Source of the DNA: Pseudomonas sp. KK4
GTDB taxonomy: Bacteria; Pseudomonadota; Gammaproteobacteria; Pseudomonadales; Pseudomonadaceae
Assembly: GCF_001984065.1 (NCBI RefSeq)
Contig: NZ_LYVP01000026.1
Coordinates: 1-64,000, forward strand
DNA: 64,000 bases
Direction of reading: 5' to 3'
Each line of letters begins with the position of its first letter. Position 1 is the stretch's first letter. Below, in pieces: positions 52,075 to 64,000 of the stretch. Made by a program: the position numbers and the translations under genes. The notes under the pieces are model-generated. The model was not told the DNA's origin. It searched no databases and saw only the letters and a list, made by a program, of their open reading frames with translations.

Positions 52075-53121
52075 ATGCCTATCGAGCCCCCACCGTCCCG
52101 CGCCCTTGGCGGCGTGCGTCGCAAAGCCATGAACGTCACGGAACAGCAACTGGTCAGCGAGCGCCTGCTGCACCCTGACCACGCCCTGCCGCTGGTGATC
52201 GAGCCTGCGGTCAGCGGTGTCGACCTGGCGGCCTGGGCCGCCAGCGAGCGGGAGAGCCTCGAGCGCAAACTGCTGCACTACGGCGCCCTGCTGTTTCGCG
52301 GCTTTGCCGTGCAGTCGGTGGAACAGTTCGATCAGGTCATCGCCGCCCTCTCCCCCGGCGCGCTGGAGTACATGTTCCGCGCCTCGCCGCGCACCCGGGT
52401 CGGCGGCAACATCTACACCTCGACCGACTACCCGGCCGACCAGATGATTTTCCCGCACAACGAACATTCCTACTCGCCGCGCTTCCCGTTGCGCCTGTTC
52501 TTCTACTGCCATCTGCCGTCGCAAACCGGCGGCGAAACCCCGATCGGCTCGACCCGCAGCGTGAAGGCCGCCATCAGCCCGCAGATCGAAGCGCGCTTTC
52601 GCGAAAAGGGCGTGCTGTACGTGCGCAATTACGGCGACGGTTTCGGCCTGCCCTGGCAGAGCGTGTTCCAGTCCGAGGATCGCAGCGAAGTCGAGGCCTA
52701 CTGCGCCAGCGTCGGTATCGAAGTGCAATGGAAAGACAACGACCGCCTGCGCACCCGCCAGCGCGGCCCGGCCGTGGTGCGCCACCCGAGCACCGGCGAA
52801 GAGGTGTGGTTCAACCACGCGACCTTCTTCCACATCAGCACCCTGCCGCCGGCCATCCGCGACTCGCTGCAAAGCAACTTCAGCGAGTTCGACCTGCCGA
52901 CCAACACCTTCTATGGCGACGGCGAGCCGATCGAGCCCCAGGTGCTGGAATCGCTGCGCGCCGCTTATCTCGATTCGCTGGTGCGCTTCAGTTGGCAACA
53001 GGGCGATGTGCTGTTTATCGACAACATGCTCGCAGTACACGGTCGCGACCCCTTCACCGGCAAGCGCGCGATCCTCACCGGCATGGCGCAAGCCCTGCTG
53101 TCGAGCGACGTCGCCGTCTGA
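52075..53121 (+). CDS. SyrP/TauD-family beta-hydroxylase, second copy
   Basis: A 348-residue relative of the 47638 enzyme with FPHNEHSY (His128, Glu130) and VHGRDPF (His322). It lies directly before an NRPS module whose N-terminal C-like domain has lost its catalytic His. That is the arrangement of siderophore hydroxylases that dock on interface domains. It is therefore the better candidate for hydroxylating the His loaded by that module. ATG 52075 has GGA nine bases upstream; 52129 is an alternative. Confidence 0.84.
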   Translation: MPIEPPPSRALGGVRRKAMNVTEQQLVSERLLHPDHALPLVIEPAVSGVDLAAWAASERESLERKLLHYGALLFRGFAVQSVEQFDQVIAALSPGALEYMFRASPRTRVGGNIYTSTDYPADQMIFPHNEHSYSPRFPLRLFFYCHLPSQTGGETPIGSTRSVKAAISPQIEARFREKGVLYVRNYGDGFGLPWQSVFQSEDRSEVEAYCASVGIEVQWKDNDRLRTRQRGPAVVRHPSTGEEVWFNHATFFHISTLPPAIRDSLQSNFSEFDLPTNTFYGDGEPIEPQVLESLRAAYLDSLVRFSWQQGDVLFIDNMLAVHGRDPFTGKRAILTGMAQALLSSDVAV

Positions 53122-53217
53122 TCCTTTCCACGGGTGCACGCAGATGAACGCGGCCGCCAGCGGCTTCGCGGGCCTCTGCCACCCCAGGTTTAACCCCTAT
53201 TTGCAGTCGAGTTGAAC

Positions 53218-56274
<3,057 letters not shown>

Positions 56275-56320
56275 TCGGCTTTTTTTGCGTGCCATCACCC
56301 CTTTTTTGCAGGACGTTTTA

Positions 56321-64000
<7,680 letters not shown>

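Overview
The window is high-GC DNA of a Pseudomonas, most likely of the P. fluorescens/P. corrugata group. Evidence for this is the codon bias, the dozens of REP palindromes of the GTGGGAGCGGGC-TTGCTCGCG / TGTAGGAGCGAGC type, and recognisable Pseudomonas gene families. No rRNA, tRNA, CRISPR array, phage or insertion sequence was seen. The REP elements are the only abundant repeats and cluster between transcription units.

Region 1 (323-5854) is a CoA-ester degradation operon. It encodes an acyl-CoA dehydrogenase, an SCP2-type thiolase, two MaoC-fold hydratases and a FabG-like SDR, then a TetR regulator translationally coupled to a degenerate SDR lacking its catalytic Tyr and Lys. Region 2 (6060-13334) looks like organosulfur scavenging. 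It has a periplasmic sulfatase, then a divergently organised ABC importer of the SsuABC/TauABC type, an acyl-CoA-dehydrogenase-like flavoprotein, a carboxymuconolactone-decarboxylase-family protein and an AraC regulator. CBS-domain and L-lactate dehydrogenase genes follow (13682-15507).

Region 3 (15847-29293) is a para-nitrophenol/hydroquinone catabolic island. It has a LysR regulator, two paralogous PnpA-type flavin monooxygenases, a PnpB quinone reductase and the two subunits of hydroquinone 1,2-dioxygenase (PnpC1C2). Between the two monooxygenases lies an operon of a DUF1302 outer-membrane protein, a DUF1329 protein, a YCF48-like protein and an RND/MMPL transporter, ending in the second monooxygenase. 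A 17-bp operator of the form GTT-N11-AAC occurs before the LysR gene, between pnpA and pnpB, and before pnpC1. It ties the scattered genes into one regulon. The DUF1302 operon lacks this operator and has different inverted repeats. The lower-pathway enzymes PnpD and PnpE are not in the window.

Region 4 (29526-39131) is a mix of accessory and housekeeping genes. It contains a polytopic membrane protein divergent from a MocR regulator, a metallophosphoesterase, an AraC regulator divergent from fsr (fosmidomycin-resistance-type MFS), an M20 peptidase, a methyltransferase, a RibD/DHFR-like reductase and a small hypothetical gene.

Region 5 (39223-64000, cut by the window end) is a lipopeptide siderophore locus. 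It contains an RND pump with its membrane fusion protein, a diaminobutyrate aminotransferase, a TonB-dependent receptor, a Fur-box-like site, two SyrP/TauD-type beta-hydroxylases and three NRPS genes. The assembly line reads FAAL-T-C, then interface domain-A-T, then C-A-T-C-A-T-C. Specificity codes read from the A domains point to His, then Dab, then an unassigned residue. A fatty acyl starter, beta-hydroxylated His and Dab fit the corrugatin/ornicorrugatin/histicorrugatin family. The product itself is an inference.
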